Assembly: GCF_900182955.1 (NCBI RefSeq)
Contig: NZ_FXUL01000026.1
Span: forward strand, 1-64,000
Length of the DNA: 64,000 bases
From: Noviherbaspirillum suwonense
Lineage (GTDB): Bacteria; Pseudomonadota; Gammaproteobacteria; Burkholderiales; Burkholderiaceae_D
Direction of reading: 5' to 3'
A program made the position numbers and the translations under genes. Under the pieces are notes generated by a model. The model did no database searches and was not told where the DNA came from. It saw nothing but the letters and a program-made list of their open reading frames with translations. This document shows positions 35,417-44,558 of the stretch, piece by piece (position 1 is the stretch's first letter; every line of letters begins with the position of its first letter).

Positions 35417-36004
35417 TCAGGCGCCAAAGGCATTGTTTTCCGCTGGCGCCTGGCACGGGTAGGCGTTCACGAGCCTTGCCGGGTCGCTTCCGCTGGCGCA
35501 GTTATCTTTATCAATGGCCTCCGGAAGCATGAGCTGAACCACGATTGCGGTAACGCCTTCGGAGTCCTGGGAAATGTATTCCAGCTGCGCGCGCACATCG
35601 CTGATCAATCCGCTTTCCGCGAGGCGAGCACTTGTGGCATGAGGGACATACCCGACGAAATACCGCTTGAGCTTGCTCACGCCGATTACTTTGATCAGGG
35701 CGCCAGGTTCAGGATTTTTCGCGTCGACTTCAAGCTCGACTGCGATGACGCTACAACGCGCGAAATCCTGTGCTGCCGCCCTTCGGCTGTGCAATCCGTC
35801 AATGCGCAGCCCGGACGCATACAGCTGAAAACCTGGAGGCAGTGCGGGCGTTTTTGCAGGGATGCATTGGATAGGCTGGCTGGGGGAGACAGGCACCCTG
35901 TCCAGGCTGGAGATCCGTCGCTTCAATCGGTCAAGCAGGGAACGGCTTATGCTCCAGCGTTTTAACGAGCCATCGCTCTGCTGTACAACAGAAAGTTTGA
36001 GCAT
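35417..36004 (-). CDS. HIRAN-like domain protein
   Basis: 195 residues. The middle part reads AVELEVDAKNPEPGALIKVI then FVGYVPHATSARLAESGLIS, which matches the HIRAN pattern of a beta strand, NP..A..V, and GYVP..A..LA. HIRAN domains bind single-stranded or damaged DNA ends in helicases and occur as small stand-alone proteins in bacteria. The start lacks a clear ribosome-binding site. An overlapping plus-strand frame (35309-35965) is less protein-like. Confidence in the domain is moderate. Confidence 0.5.
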   Translation of the reverse strand: MLKLSVVQQSDGSLKRWSISRSLLDRLKRRISSLDRVPVSPSQPIQCIPAKTPALPPGFQLYASGLRIDGLHSRRAAAQDFARCSVIAVELEVDAKNPEPGALIKVIGVSKLKRYFVGYVPHATSARLAESGLISDVRAQLEYISQDSEGVTAIVVQLMLPEAIDKDNCASGSDPARLVNAYPCQAPAENNAFGA

Positions 36005-36248
36005 ACCGGGACCGTGTCAATTTGATCAGCAGACGAAGATGTTATTTTATCAAGATTATGGTTTTGATAAGTTTCAATACTGCAACCTATTGCGCTGGAA
36101 CAAGGTGCGGTGTCGGTAGGAGACGTTCCAGCCTCCGTGAATTCGCCGCCCGTTTCTGCTATATTTCCCGGCATTGGAGTTGCACTGAAGCAATGCAGCA
36201 AGGTCGTCATTGCGGGAAGCACTCCGGTAGCAACCAATCGGACAGGCT
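36005..36248. other. Intergenic region between HIRAN-like gene and cyclase
   Basis: Relatively AT-rich around 36040-36080. It should contain the divergent promoters; no regulator palindrome is evident. Confidence 0.4.
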
Positions 36249-37184
36249 ATGGAAGTCGACAGCAACGTTTATCAAACCTTATTGGAATCCACCAAGGCGA
36301 TTCCCTGGAAAATCGACTGGAAGTCGATGCGCTTCAGCTATATCGGGCCGCAAATCCAGGACCTGCTCGGCTGGTCCGCTGACAGCTGGATCGGCGTGGA
36401 AGACTGGGCCAACAGGATGCATCCGGACGACCGCGACCGGGTCGTCAATTTTTGCGTGGCGCAGTCGCAGAATGGCGTGGACCACGAAGCCGACTATCGA
36501 GCCCTGACCAGCAACGGTTCCTATGTCTGGATACGCGACGTCGTCCATGTCAAGCGGAACGGAAGCGGCGAGGTGGAATCGCTTGTCGGCTTCATGTTCG
36601 ACATCACTGAGCGCAAGCAGAATGAAGAGCAGCTGCTGGCCCTGCAGAAGGAACTGGAAACCCTGTCGTTCCGGGACGGCCTGACCGGCGTCGCCAACCG
36701 GCGCATGTTCGACGCCGTGTTCAGCAAGGAATGGACGGCGGCGCAGCATAGCGGCGAACCGCTGTCGCTGGTGCTGCTCGATATCGACTTCTTCAAGCAG
36801 TACAACGACAGGTATGGGCATATCAGGGGCGACGATTGCCTCAAGAGGGTGGCGCAGGCGCTGGACGGCGCGGGCAAGCGCCCGCACGATTTCTTTGCGC
36901 GTTACGGCGGGGAGGAATTCGTCATGGTGCTGCCGCAAACGGATGCCGCCGCCGCCCGGCAGATGGCTGAGCGATGCAGGATACTGGTGCTGAGCGAACG
37001 CATTGCGCATGAGGACGCTGTGGGCAGCAAGGTGCTGTCGATCAGCCTGGGCGCGGGGACGATTACGCCGGGAAGCAGCGATGCGCCTGACACTTTCTTC
37101 CACCTGGTGGACCAACGGCTGTATGCGGCGAAGATGCAGGGCAGGAACCGGGTGGTGTTCACGGACGCGGTGGCGCAGCCGTAG
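36249..37184 (+). CDS. PAS-GGDEF diguanylate cyclase
   Basis: 311 residues. The PAS domain is at 10-125 (ends FDITERKQ), followed by a short coiled coil and a GGDEF domain at 145-305. The active site is GGEEF (ARYGGEEFVMVL), with LLDIDFFKQYNDRYGHIRGD for metal and nucleotide binding. An inhibitory I-site RPHD lies exactly five residues before GGEEF, so product feedback is expected. It should synthesise c-di-GMP under control of a PAS-bound signal in the cytoplasm, and is the only clearly active cyclase in the window. It stands alone on its strand. Confidence 0.93.
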   Translation: MEVDSNVYQTLLESTKAIPWKIDWKSMRFSYIGPQIQDLLGWSADSWIGVEDWANRMHPDDRDRVVNFCVAQSQNGVDHEADYRALTSNGSYVWIRDVVHVKRNGSGEVESLVGFMFDITERKQNEEQLLALQKELETLSFRDGLTGVANRRMFDAVFSKEWTAAQHSGEPLSLVLLDIDFFKQYNDRYGHIRGDDCLKRVAQALDGAGKRPHDFFARYGGEEFVMVLPQTDAAAARQMAERCRILVLSERIAHEDAVGSKVLSISLGAGTITPGSSDAPDTFFHLVDQRLYAAKMQGRNRVVFTDAVAQP

Positions 37185-37284
37185 CGTTGCTCCCGGCAGC
37201 CGCAGCTACCGCTGCAAACGGCTGTAGTCGGGCGGCAGATGCGCGGGCCGGATGGCGCAGAGGCGAACTGTCCAGGAAAAGCCT

Positions 37285-38202
37285 TCACTTCTTGGACAGG
37301 ATGAAAAGCGTGGCGAGGATGCACAGCGAGCCGATCCAGTCGACCAGCGCAAACGGAATGTGCAGCCACATGACGCCGACAAGGGTTGCGGCAAGCGGTT
37401 CCGCGCAGGCCAGCAGGCTCGTCTTCTGCGGACCTATCCGTTTCACCGCGGCGAGGTAGGCATAGAAAGACAACAGCGTGCCAAAGACAATGACGAAGCC
37501 TGCGGCCGATACCGTCTGCATGTCCCATATGCCCGGGACGTCCCAGGGCCTGCTGGCCAGGCTCAGCACGAGGCCGCCGACCACCATGCTCCAGCCGACG
37601 ACATGGGCGGCATCGTTTTCCTTCAACAGCCGCACCGGCTGTATCGTATAGAACGCCAGCGCGATGGCCGAACTGATGCCCCAGAACAGCGCCAGGCCTG
37701 AAATCTTCATGCTGGTCAGGTCGCCATGCGTGACGAGCAGCAGCGTTCCCAGGCAGGCGAACAAGATTGCCATGCTCTCCAGCGACGATGGCATGCGCCG
37801 TCGAACGATGGAAAAGTACAGTGCGATGAACACCGGCCCGAGGTACTGGAGCACCGTGCCGGTCGCCGCATTCGAATGCTGGATGGCGGCAAAGTACGTG
37901 TACTGGACCGCCAGCATGCCGAGCACGGCGAATATCAACAGATCGAACGCCGAGCGCCATGAGCGCCAGATATGCCAGATCTTCGCCCTCGCGCGGCAGG
38001 CCGAGTACAGCAGCAGGGCGGCGCCGGCAACGAGCAGGCGGACGCTCACCATCCATTCAATGTCGATCTGCTTGCGCTGAAACAGGAACTGGGCGCAGAC
38101 ACCGGAGATGCCCCACATGATCGCCGCCGATATGGCGAGAAAAAATCCTGGCTGTATTTGCGGCACTACGTGTTCCTGATCGGCGAAAATTGACAATGAC
38201 AT
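37285..38202 (-). CDS. EamA/DMT-family transporter
   Basis: 305 residues from ATG 38200-38202. Ten membrane helices in two EamA repeats are visible: FFLAISAAIMWGISGVCAQF at the start of the first and ISGLALFWGISSAIALAFYT at the start of the second. The VLQYLGPVFIALYF and SLLACAEPLAATLVGV segments are typical. Members export amino acids or other metabolites. It is convergent with the cyclase and lies downstream of the IclR gene on the same strand with a 160-base gap. Confidence 0.88.
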   Translation of the reverse strand: MSLSIFADQEHVVPQIQPGFFLAISAAIMWGISGVCAQFLFQRKQIDIEWMVSVRLLVAGAALLLYSACRARAKIWHIWRSWRSAFDLLIFAVLGMLAVQYTYFAAIQHSNAATGTVLQYLGPVFIALYFSIVRRRMPSSLESMAILFACLGTLLLVTHGDLTSMKISGLALFWGISSAIALAFYTIQPVRLLKENDAAHVVGWSMVVGGLVLSLASRPWDVPGIWDMQTVSAAGFVIVFGTLLSFYAYLAAVKRIGPQKTSLLACAEPLAATLVGVMWLHIPFALVDWIGSLCILATLFILSKK

Positions 38203-38364
38203 TGCCGGCTTTGAACGGCACCGCGCATTATTGCATGCAGCCCATCCCGCAATCAGGCGCGTTGCGTGCGCTGGCGCCGGCATGGCGGTCTCGGCCCGAA
38301 AATCGGGGAATCGGCATCTGGCCACGGGCCAGTGCCTTGCCGGGCAAGCCGGACCTGTAACCCG

Positions 38365-39216
38365 TCAGCGATCGGCCGGCAAGTCTGCGCCGGGCGTACG
38401 CTGCGGTGCGGCGCGCGTTTTCCCCGGAACCGCCATCAGCGACCAGCCCGCATTGCGCAGTTCTTCCTTCATCGTTTCCACGATCCATCCGCGCCGTTCG
38501 AGGTCCATCCGGCTGCGGATTGCGCCGACGCTGATGGCCGCATAGGTGCCCGGCGTTACCTGGAACGACAGGCCCACGCCGCTGACGCCGGTGGCGACCA
38601 GATTGTCGGTGCTCGCATAGCCCTGCTGGCGGATCTGCGCCGCGAGCTGGACCAGCTGCGCCAGCGACCTGCGCTCCGGCGGCAGTTCGCCGGCATGCCG
38701 GGTCTGGAATTCCGCCAGTTCGCCATCGGACAGCGTCGCCATCAGGGCCGTGCCCGCCGAGCCCACGCCTAGCAGGCGCAGGCCCCCGACCTTGAGCACC
38801 AGGGCCTTGATCGGGAAAGCGCCTTCCTCGTAATGCACGCAGTGCGCGTAATCGCCGTTGCGCACCACCAGGTAGACCGTGTCCTCGGTGCGGCGGGCAA
38901 GCCGGATCATCATTGGCCGGCAGCGCTCCATGATCGGCGCACGGCTCATCGTCGCCAGCCCGAGCTGCATCGATTCCAGGCCCAGGCGATAGAGCTTGTC
39001 CTCGCCGCGCGCAAGCATGCCGCTCTGCACCAGCGAGCCGAGCAGCCGGTATGCAGTGGCGCGGTCCAGGCCGGTCGCCGCCACCAGCGACGCCAGCGAA
39101 ATGCCGCGCTCGTGGTTGAGGCCGACGAGCTTCAGCAGATGGATCGCGCGAAACACGGACTGCGCGCCCGGCATGCGTTCACTGCCCTGTTCAATGTTCA
39201 TATTATGAACTTTCAT
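38365..39216 (-). CDS. IclR-family transcriptional regulator
   Basis: 283 residues. The winged HTH (about 18-80) has ISLASLVAATGLDRATAYRL then LLGSLVQSGML. The effector-binding domain (about 95-265) has VGSAGTALMATLSDGEL and ATGVSGVGLSFQV. The start is ATG 39216, but an in-frame ATG at 39201 is an alternative; the palindrome at 39196-39210 covers this region, so the protein probably represses its own gene. IclR regulators commonly control aromatic or acid degradation genes, and the divergent operon at 39388-44558 is the obvious target. Confidence 0.92.
   Translation of the reverse strand: MKVHNMNIEQGSERMPGAQSVFRAIHLLKLVGLNHERGISLASLVAATGLDRATAYRLLGSLVQSGMLARGEDKLYRLGLESMQLGLATMSRAPIMERCRPMMIRLARRTEDTVYLVVRNGDYAHCVHYEEGAFPIKALVLKVGGLRLLGVGSAGTALMATLSDGELAEFQTRHAGELPPERRSLAQLVQLAAQIRQQGYASTDNLVATGVSGVGLSFQVTPGTYAAISVGAIRSRMDLERRGWIVETMKEELRNAGWSLMAVPGKTRAAPQRTPGADLPADR
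39196..39210. promoter_or_regulatory. Palindromic candidate IclR operator 1
   Basis: GTTCATATTATGAAC is a perfect 15-base inverted repeat around a central T. It overlaps the first codons of the IclR gene, fitting autorepression. A near-identical site lies 84 bases away at 39280-39294. Confidence 0.65.
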
Positions 39217-39279
39217 GCGGGTTATCTTCGTCGACTATACATGCAAGCCAGGCTCTACGCGGAGCCGGCATCGTCATCC

Positions 39280-39294
39280 GTTCACATTATGAAC
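39280..39294. promoter_or_regulatory. Palindromic candidate IclR operator 2
   Basis: GTTCACATTATGAAC differs from operator 1 at one base and keeps the GTTCA/TGAAC arms. It sits 94 bases before the Bug-protein ATG. Centre-to-centre spacing from operator 1 is 84 bases, about eight helical turns, so both sites lie on the same DNA face. Confidence 0.65.
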
Positions 39295-39387
39295 GAATTG
39301 GCACTCAGCAGTTTACGACCCCGGGCAGGAATACCGATACTCTTACCGACGTTGAAAAAAATGCCCGATATCAATCTGGAGACAAAC

Positions 39388-40359
39388 ATGAAACGCACAT
39401 CGTTGATCGTCGCAGCCTGCGTTGCGCTGGCTGCCCCCGGCCTGGCCGCGGCGCAATCGGGCGACCTCTGGCCCAACAAGCCCGTCAGGCTGCTGGTCGG
39501 CTACCCGCCGGGCGGCGCCTCCGACACCATCAGCCGGTTGATCGGCCAGGAACTGGCGCGGATGAACAACCAGTCATTCATCATCGAGAACAAGCCAGGC
39601 GTCGGCGGCATGCTCGCCATGAGCCAGGTCGCCCGCGCGCCCGCCGACGGCTACACGCTCGGACTGGCCGTCAGCGGCAGCCTGACCACCGGGCCGCACC
39701 TGCAAAGCCCGAAGCTCTACGATCCGCTGACCGATTTCCAGACGATCGGCATGCTCGCGAAGACGCCAATGGTGCTGCTGGCCGGTCCGACCAGCGGATA
39801 CGAGACGGTGGATGCGGTCGTGCGCGATGCGCAGAAGCGACCCGGCGAGCTGATGTTCGCGTCCGGCGCCCAGGCCTTCGAGCTGGCGCTGCAGCTGTTC
39901 AAGTCCAAGGCCCATGTGGATATCACCGCGGTGTCCTACCAGGGCGGCGCGCCGGCGTCCATCGATGTCATGGCCGGACGGGCGCAGCTGATGGTCGACA
40001 CCATCGGCGCGCAGCAGGCGAATATCAAGGCCGGCAAGCTGAAGCCCCTTGCGGTGCTGGACAGCACGCGCTCGCGCATCATGCCCGAGATACCGACGAT
40101 GGCCGAAGCGGGCGTGAAGGGTTATGAAGCGCTCGGCTGGGCGGCGCTCGTCGGTCCGAAGGGCATGCCCGCCCCGGTCGTGGAGAAATTGAACGGCCAG
40201 CTGCAGCAGATCCTGAAATCGCCGGAAATCAGCAAGAAGCTCGAGACGCTGGGCTTCGAGCCCTGGCCTGGCACGCCGCAGTTCATGCAAAAGACCGTCG
40301 CGGCCGAATACGCAAGCTGGGGCGAAGTGGTCCGCACATCCGGCATGGCCAACCGGTAG
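39388..40359 (+). CDS. Bug/TctC-family periplasmic binding protein
   Basis: 323 residues from ATG 39388 with GGAG at 39378-39381; the frame is open further upstream but without family sequence. A signal peptide is clear (TSLIVAACVALAAPGLAAAQ). The mature protein starts WPNKPVRLLVGYPPGGASD, the Bug signature, followed by NKPGVGGMLAMSQVARAPAD and a C-terminal LGFEPWPGTPQFM. These proteins bind carboxylates or related small molecules in the periplasm, usually for TctAB-type transporters, which are not present here. It leads the BVMO operon and may present its substrate. Confidence 0.92.
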   Translation: MKRTSLIVAACVALAAPGLAAAQSGDLWPNKPVRLLVGYPPGGASDTISRLIGQELARMNNQSFIIENKPGVGGMLAMSQVARAPADGYTLGLAVSGSLTTGPHLQSPKLYDPLTDFQTIGMLAKTPMVLLAGPTSGYETVDAVVRDAQKRPGELMFASGAQAFELALQLFKSKAHVDITAVSYQGGAPASIDVMAGRAQLMVDTIGAQQANIKAGKLKPLAVLDSTRSRIMPEIPTMAEAGVKGYEALGWAALVGPKGMPAPVVEKLNGQLQQILKSPEISKKLETLGFEPWPGTPQFMQKTVAAEYASWGEVVRTSGMANR

Positions 40360-40462
40360 CCCCGGCCGCCAGCCGCCAAGATCCTGCGCCGATCAACAAG
40401 CCCGTCCGGCGGCCGCCCACGCCGGCCGCCAGCCTTCCCGCATTCCTAAAAAGAGATTATCG

Positions 40463-42442
40463 ATGACGACTTCTTCTATTCCCAGCCAGCACTGGACCGC
40501 CCAGCTCGACGCGGCGCTTCCGGCCGCAAACATCCCCACCCTGCTGATGATGCTGGTGCACCTGACCGGCAACAGGCGCTGGCTGTCGGAGCGCTATCAG
40601 TGCACGCATATCCGCGGCATCGACGACCACGACAGCGGCGGCCTGGCCACCGATGTCCAGCAGGAAGTCCGCGACGCCGCCCGCGACGCCGTGCTGGCCT
40701 GGAAAGCGGGCCGGCCGGCCGCCCTGCCCGCTCCCGAACTGGCGCAGCTGCTCGACATGCTGCAGCGGAGCGTCGGCGAGGCGGTGCCGGCCTCGTACGG
40801 GCCGATGGTGGGCGCATGGCTGGGCCTGGACCCCGAATTCCAGATCGACCAGAAGGAACAGTACCGGGCGCTGAAAGCATTCCACGTGGTCGTGATCGGC
40901 GCCGGCGTGGCGGGGCTTTGCGCGTCCATCCGGCTGCACGGCGCCGGCATAGCGCACACGGTGATCGAGAAAAATGCGGAGGTCGGCGGCACCTGGTATG
41001 AGAACCGCTATCCCGGCGCCGGGGTGGACACGCCCAACCACATCTACTCGTATTCGTTTGCGAAGGCAGACTGGACGCGCTACTTTGCGCTGCGCGAAGA
41101 GATCCAGGCCTACTTCGTCGAGGTGTCCCACCGGTTTGGCGTGCGCCCGCATATCCGCTTCAACACCAAGGTGGACTCCGCCGTCTACGACGAGGAATCG
41201 ATGGCGTGGACGGTGCGCGTGACCGGCGCGGATGGCAGGACGGAGGCATTGCGGGCCAATGTCGTCATCAGCGCGGTGGGCCTGCTCAGCGTGCCCAAGA
41301 TGCCCGACCTCGAGGGCCTGGACACCTTCGCGGGGCCCTGTTTCCACAGCGCCCGGTGGCCGGAAGGACTCGATGTGCGCGGCAAGCGCGTGGCCATCAT
41401 CGGCAACGGTGCGAGCGCAATGCAGATCGTGCCGGCCATTGCGCCCGATGTGGCGCAGCTCACGGTGTTCCAGCGCTCGAAGCAATGGGCAGCGCCGTTC
41501 GAGCGCTTCCAGAAACCGGTTCCGGCCGCGGCGCGCTTCCTGCTGAAGGAGCTGCCGTTCTACCAGCAATGGTATCGGCAGCGTCTCGCGTGGATCTTCA
41601 ACGACCGGATCCACGCGTCGCTGCAGATCGACCCCGAATGGCCACATCCCGAGCGGGCCATCAACCGGCGCAATGACAAGCACCGCGAATTCTTCATCGA
41701 TTACGTGAAGGCCGAACTCGGCGACAAGCAGGAACTGCTGGGGGACGTGCTGCCCAACTATCCGCCATTCGGCAAGCGCATGCTGATGGACAATGGCTGG
41801 TTCCGCACGGCGACGCGGGACAATGTGCGCATCGTCAACGAGGGCATCGACAAAATAGAGCCCAACGCCGTGGTCACGAAGGACGGGCAGCGTATCGAGG
41901 CGGACATCCTGGTCGTGTGCACCGGCTTCGACGCGGTGAACCTGCTGTCCTCGTTCACGCTGCTCGGGCGCGGCGGCCGCAATGTCCGCGAACACTGGGA
42001 TGCCGAGGGCGCGCAGGCCTATCTGGGCGTGGCCACGCCCGACTTCCCCAATTTCTTCATGCTGGCCGGACCGAATACCGCGCTCGGACACGGCGGCAGC
42101 GTGGTGGCGCTGCTCGAGACCCAGGTGCAGTACGTGATGTCGCTGCTCAAGGCGGCGCTCCAGGATTACGGGCAGCATTTCGAGATCGAGGTGCGCAGGG
42201 ACATCCACGATGCCTACAACGGCCGCGTGCAGGACGCGCATGCAAAAATGATCTGGACCCACAAGGGCATGTCGAACTGGTATCGCAACAGCAAAGGGCG
42301 CGTCGTGGCGCCGACGCCGTTCCGCAATGACGACTACTGGCACATGACGCGCAACTCCGGCCTCGCCGACTATGTGATTAGCGGCGGCGCAGCGAAACCT
42401 CCGGGCGGCGGCCGGGAGCGGGTCGCGGGAGAGGCGTCATGA
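40463..42442 (+). CDS. Baeyer-Villiger-type flavin monooxygenase
   Basis: 659 residues. An N-terminal extension of about 135 residues precedes the FAD-binding Rossmann motif VVIGAGVAGLCASIRL. The Baeyer-Villiger fingerprint FAGPCFHSARWP is present, followed by the NADPH-binding motif AIIGNGASAMQI and CTGFDAVNLLS. The long N-terminus is typical of the 4-hydroxyacetophenone monooxygenase subgroup. The enzyme inserts one oxygen next to a ketone carbonyl to give an ester or lactone, using NADPH and O2. It is coupled to the CoA-transferase gene by a 4-base overlap. The substrate is not predictable. Confidence 0.92.
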   Translation: MTTSSIPSQHWTAQLDAALPAANIPTLLMMLVHLTGNRRWLSERYQCTHIRGIDDHDSGGLATDVQQEVRDAARDAVLAWKAGRPAALPAPELAQLLDMLQRSVGEAVPASYGPMVGAWLGLDPEFQIDQKEQYRALKAFHVVVIGAGVAGLCASIRLHGAGIAHTVIEKNAEVGGTWYENRYPGAGVDTPNHIYSYSFAKADWTRYFALREEIQAYFVEVSHRFGVRPHIRFNTKVDSAVYDEESMAWTVRVTGADGRTEALRANVVISAVGLLSVPKMPDLEGLDTFAGPCFHSARWPEGLDVRGKRVAIIGNGASAMQIVPAIAPDVAQLTVFQRSKQWAAPFERFQKPVPAAARFLLKELPFYQQWYRQRLAWIFNDRIHASLQIDPEWPHPERAINRRNDKHREFFIDYVKAELGDKQELLGDVLPNYPPFGKRMLMDNGWFRTATRDNVRIVNEGIDKIEPNAVVTKDGQRIEADILVVCTGFDAVNLLSSFTLLGRGGRNVREHWDAEGAQAYLGVATPDFPNFFMLAGPNTALGHGGSVVALLETQVQYVMSLLKAALQDYGQHFEIEVRRDIHDAYNGRVQDAHAKMIWTHKGMSNWYRNSKGRVVAPTPFRNDDYWHMTRNSGLADYVISGGAAKPPGGGRERVAGEAS

Positions 42443-43692
42443 CTGCGCCGCATGTGTTGAATGACGGCGCCAGCCGCCACGCGCAGAAGCGCGAGCCCGG
42501 CCCGCACATGCTCAGCGGCCTGCGCATCCTCGACCTCGGCACGATGGTCGCCGGTCCGGTCGCGGCCACGCTCTTCGGCGACTTCGGCGCCGAGGTGATC
42601 AAGGTGGAAGTCCCGCGCCGCGGCGACACGGTGCGCGACCTCGGCCCGTTCGTGGGCGGCAAGTGCCTGTACTGGAGCGTGGAGAACCGCAACAAGAAAT
42701 CGATCACGCTGGACCTGCGCAAGCCCGAGGGCCGCGAACTGCTGCTGCGGCTGGTCGAGGAAGCCGACGCCGTCGTGGAGAACTTCCGGCCCGGCACGCT
42801 CGAGAAGTGGGGACTGGGCTGGGAGGACATGAAGGCGCGCAATCCCGGCCTGATCCTGCTGCGCATCTCCGGCTTCGGGCAGACCGGCCCGTACCGCGAG
42901 CGGGCCGGCTACGACCGCATTGCGCTGGCGTTCGGCGGCCTGATGGGCATCACGGGATTCCCGGACCGGCCGCCGGTGCGCATCGGCACGTCCATCGCGG
43001 ATTACCAGTCAGCCATCCTGGGCGCGTTCTCGCTGATGATGGCTATCTACCATCGCGACCTCCATGGCGGCGAAGGCCAGCAGATCGACCTCGCGATGTA
43101 CGAGTCGATCATCCGCTTCACCGAAGTCCTGGTGCCGGCCTATGACCGTCTCGGCACCGTGCGCGAACGCCGCGGCAACACGCATTTCGCCGCGGCGCCC
43201 GGCGAGCATTTCCGCACGTCGGACGGACGCTACGTCATCCTGACCGTCTCGGCGGACGCCGGATTCAAGCGGCTCGCCGGCGTGATGGGCCGCCACGACT
43301 GGCTGACCGATCCGCGCTTCGCGACGCATGAGCAGCGCTGGCAGCATGTCGACGAACTTAACTCGGCCCTGGCCGCGTGGATCGAAAACCAGCCGGTCGA
43401 TGAACTCTGCGCGCGGCTGGACGACGCCAGGCTCGCATACTCGTTCATCTACAGCATCGAGGACATCATGAACGATCCGCACTACCGGGCGCGCGGAACC
43501 ATCGTTTCGGTGCCGGATGCGGAAATCGGTCCCGTCAAAATGGCCGGCGTGGTGCCGAAATTCCCGGACCGGGAGGAAAAGGCCATCGAGCCGGCGCCGG
43601 ACCTGGGCCAGCACAATCACGAGATCTATTGCGGCCTGCTCGGCTTGTCCGACGCGGAACTGGCGGCGCTGACCGAAGCGGAAGTGATATGA
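42439..43692 (+). CDS. Class III (CaiB/BaiF) CoA-transferase
   Basis: 417 residues. LSGLRILDLGTMVAGPVAAT and FGDFGAEVIKVEVPRRGD are the family N-terminal motifs, followed by SVENRNKKSITLDLRKPEGR and ISGFGQTGPYRERAGYD. The Asp of SIADYQSAILGAF is the likely catalytic residue forming the acyl anhydride. The enzyme moves CoA between carboxylic acids. In this operon it would activate the acid released by ester hydrolysis. The ATG at 42439 overlaps the monooxygenase stop; the core could also start at 42508. It overlaps the next gene by 4 bases (ATGA). Confidence 0.92.
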   Translation: MTAPHVLNDGASRHAQKREPGPHMLSGLRILDLGTMVAGPVAATLFGDFGAEVIKVEVPRRGDTVRDLGPFVGGKCLYWSVENRNKKSITLDLRKPEGRELLLRLVEEADAVVENFRPGTLEKWGLGWEDMKARNPGLILLRISGFGQTGPYRERAGYDRIALAFGGLMGITGFPDRPPVRIGTSIADYQSAILGAFSLMMAIYHRDLHGGEGQQIDLAMYESIIRFTEVLVPAYDRLGTVRERRGNTHFAAAPGEHFRTSDGRYVILTVSADAGFKRLAGVMGRHDWLTDPRFATHEQRWQHVDELNSALAAWIENQPVDELCARLDDARLAYSFIYSIEDIMNDPHYRARGTIVSVPDAEIGPVKMAGVVPKFPDREEKAIEPAPDLGQHNHEIYCGLLGLSDAELAALTEAEVI

Positions 43693-44558
43693 CCCGCGCC
43701 CTCGTGCTTGGCGGCGGCGGCGTCGCCGGCATCGCCTGGGCCACCGGGATCGCGGCGGGCCTGGCCCGCTCCGGCGCCGACATCGGCCAGGCCGCCGTCA
43801 TCGTCGGCACGTCGGCCGGCTCGGTCGTCGGCGCGCAGCTTGCCTGCGACGTCGATATCGAGACCATGCTGGCGCAGCAGCTGGCGCCGCCGGCCGGCTC
43901 GCGCGAACAGCTGCGGCCGTACTCGCAGCGGGAGGCGGACGCGCGCAACCGCCAGTTGATGGACAAGGTCGGCGGCTACCTGAGGGCGGCGCGCAAGCGC
44001 ATCGGCGCCCATGCGCTGCGCAGCCAGACGCCGCCGCTCGCCGAGCGCCGCGCGATCGTCGCCGCGCGGCTGCCCCAGTCCGACTGGCCCGCGCGCGCGC
44101 TGCGCGTGGTGGCGGTCGAGACCGCCACGGGCGACCACGCGGTGTTCGACCGCGGCAGCGGCGTCGACTTCATCGATGCGATTGCCGCCAGCTGCGCGGT
44201 GCCCGGCACATGGCCGGCCGTGCCGATTAATGGCCGGGCGTGGATGGACGGCGGCATCCGCTCGCTGAGCAATGCCGATCTCGCCGCGCCGGCGCACTGC
44301 GTGCTGGTGATTGCGCCGCTGGGCTACGCGGAAGGCAATCCTGTCAGCGGCCATCTGCGGGCGGAAGTGCGCGCGTTGGAAGAAGGTGGCGCAAGGGTCG
44401 CCGTCATCGTTCCTGATGCGCGCTCCATCGACGCCATGACGGACAATGTGCTCGATCCCGCGCGTTGCGCGCCGAGCGCCGAGGCCGGCATCGCGCAGGC
44501 GCTGCGCATCGCGCCGGAGATTGCTTCGTTCTGGAATGACGGTGCGGCAACGTGTTGA
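43689..44558 (+). CDS. Patatin-like phospholipase/esterase
   Basis: 289 residues from ATG 43689, overlapping the preceding stop. The oxyanion hole is LVLGGGGVAGIAWATG, the nucleophile serine lies in VGTSAGSVVG, and the catalytic Asp in AWMDGGIRS; together they form the Ser-Asp dyad of patatins. A signal peptide is absent, so it acts in the cytoplasm. Patatins hydrolyse acyl esters of lipids, and in this operon the likely substrate is the ester made by the monooxygenase (inference). It is the last gene of the unit. Confidence 0.92.
   Translation: MTRALVLGGGGVAGIAWATGIAAGLARSGADIGQAAVIVGTSAGSVVGAQLACDVDIETMLAQQLAPPAGSREQLRPYSQREADARNRQLMDKVGGYLRAARKRIGAHALRSQTPPLAERRAIVAARLPQSDWPARALRVVAVETATGDHAVFDRGSGVDFIDAIAASCAVPGTWPAVPINGRAWMDGGIRSLSNADLAAPAHCVLVIAPLGYAEGNPVSGHLRAEVRALEEGGARVAVIVPDARSIDAMTDNVLDPARCAPSAEAGIAQALRIAPEIASFWNDGAATC

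Noticed and set aside
35309-35965. 218-codon plus-strand frame opposite the HIRAN-like gene
   Set aside because: The minus-strand frame gives coherent HIRAN-like text; the plus frame has no recognisable feature or ribosome-binding site.
40457-42343. 628-codon open frame antisense to the Baeyer-Villiger monooxygenase
   Set aside because: Its composition (Arg, His, Leu, Val without domain motifs) is typical of a GC-rich antisense shadow and the plus strand has diagnostic BVMO motifs.
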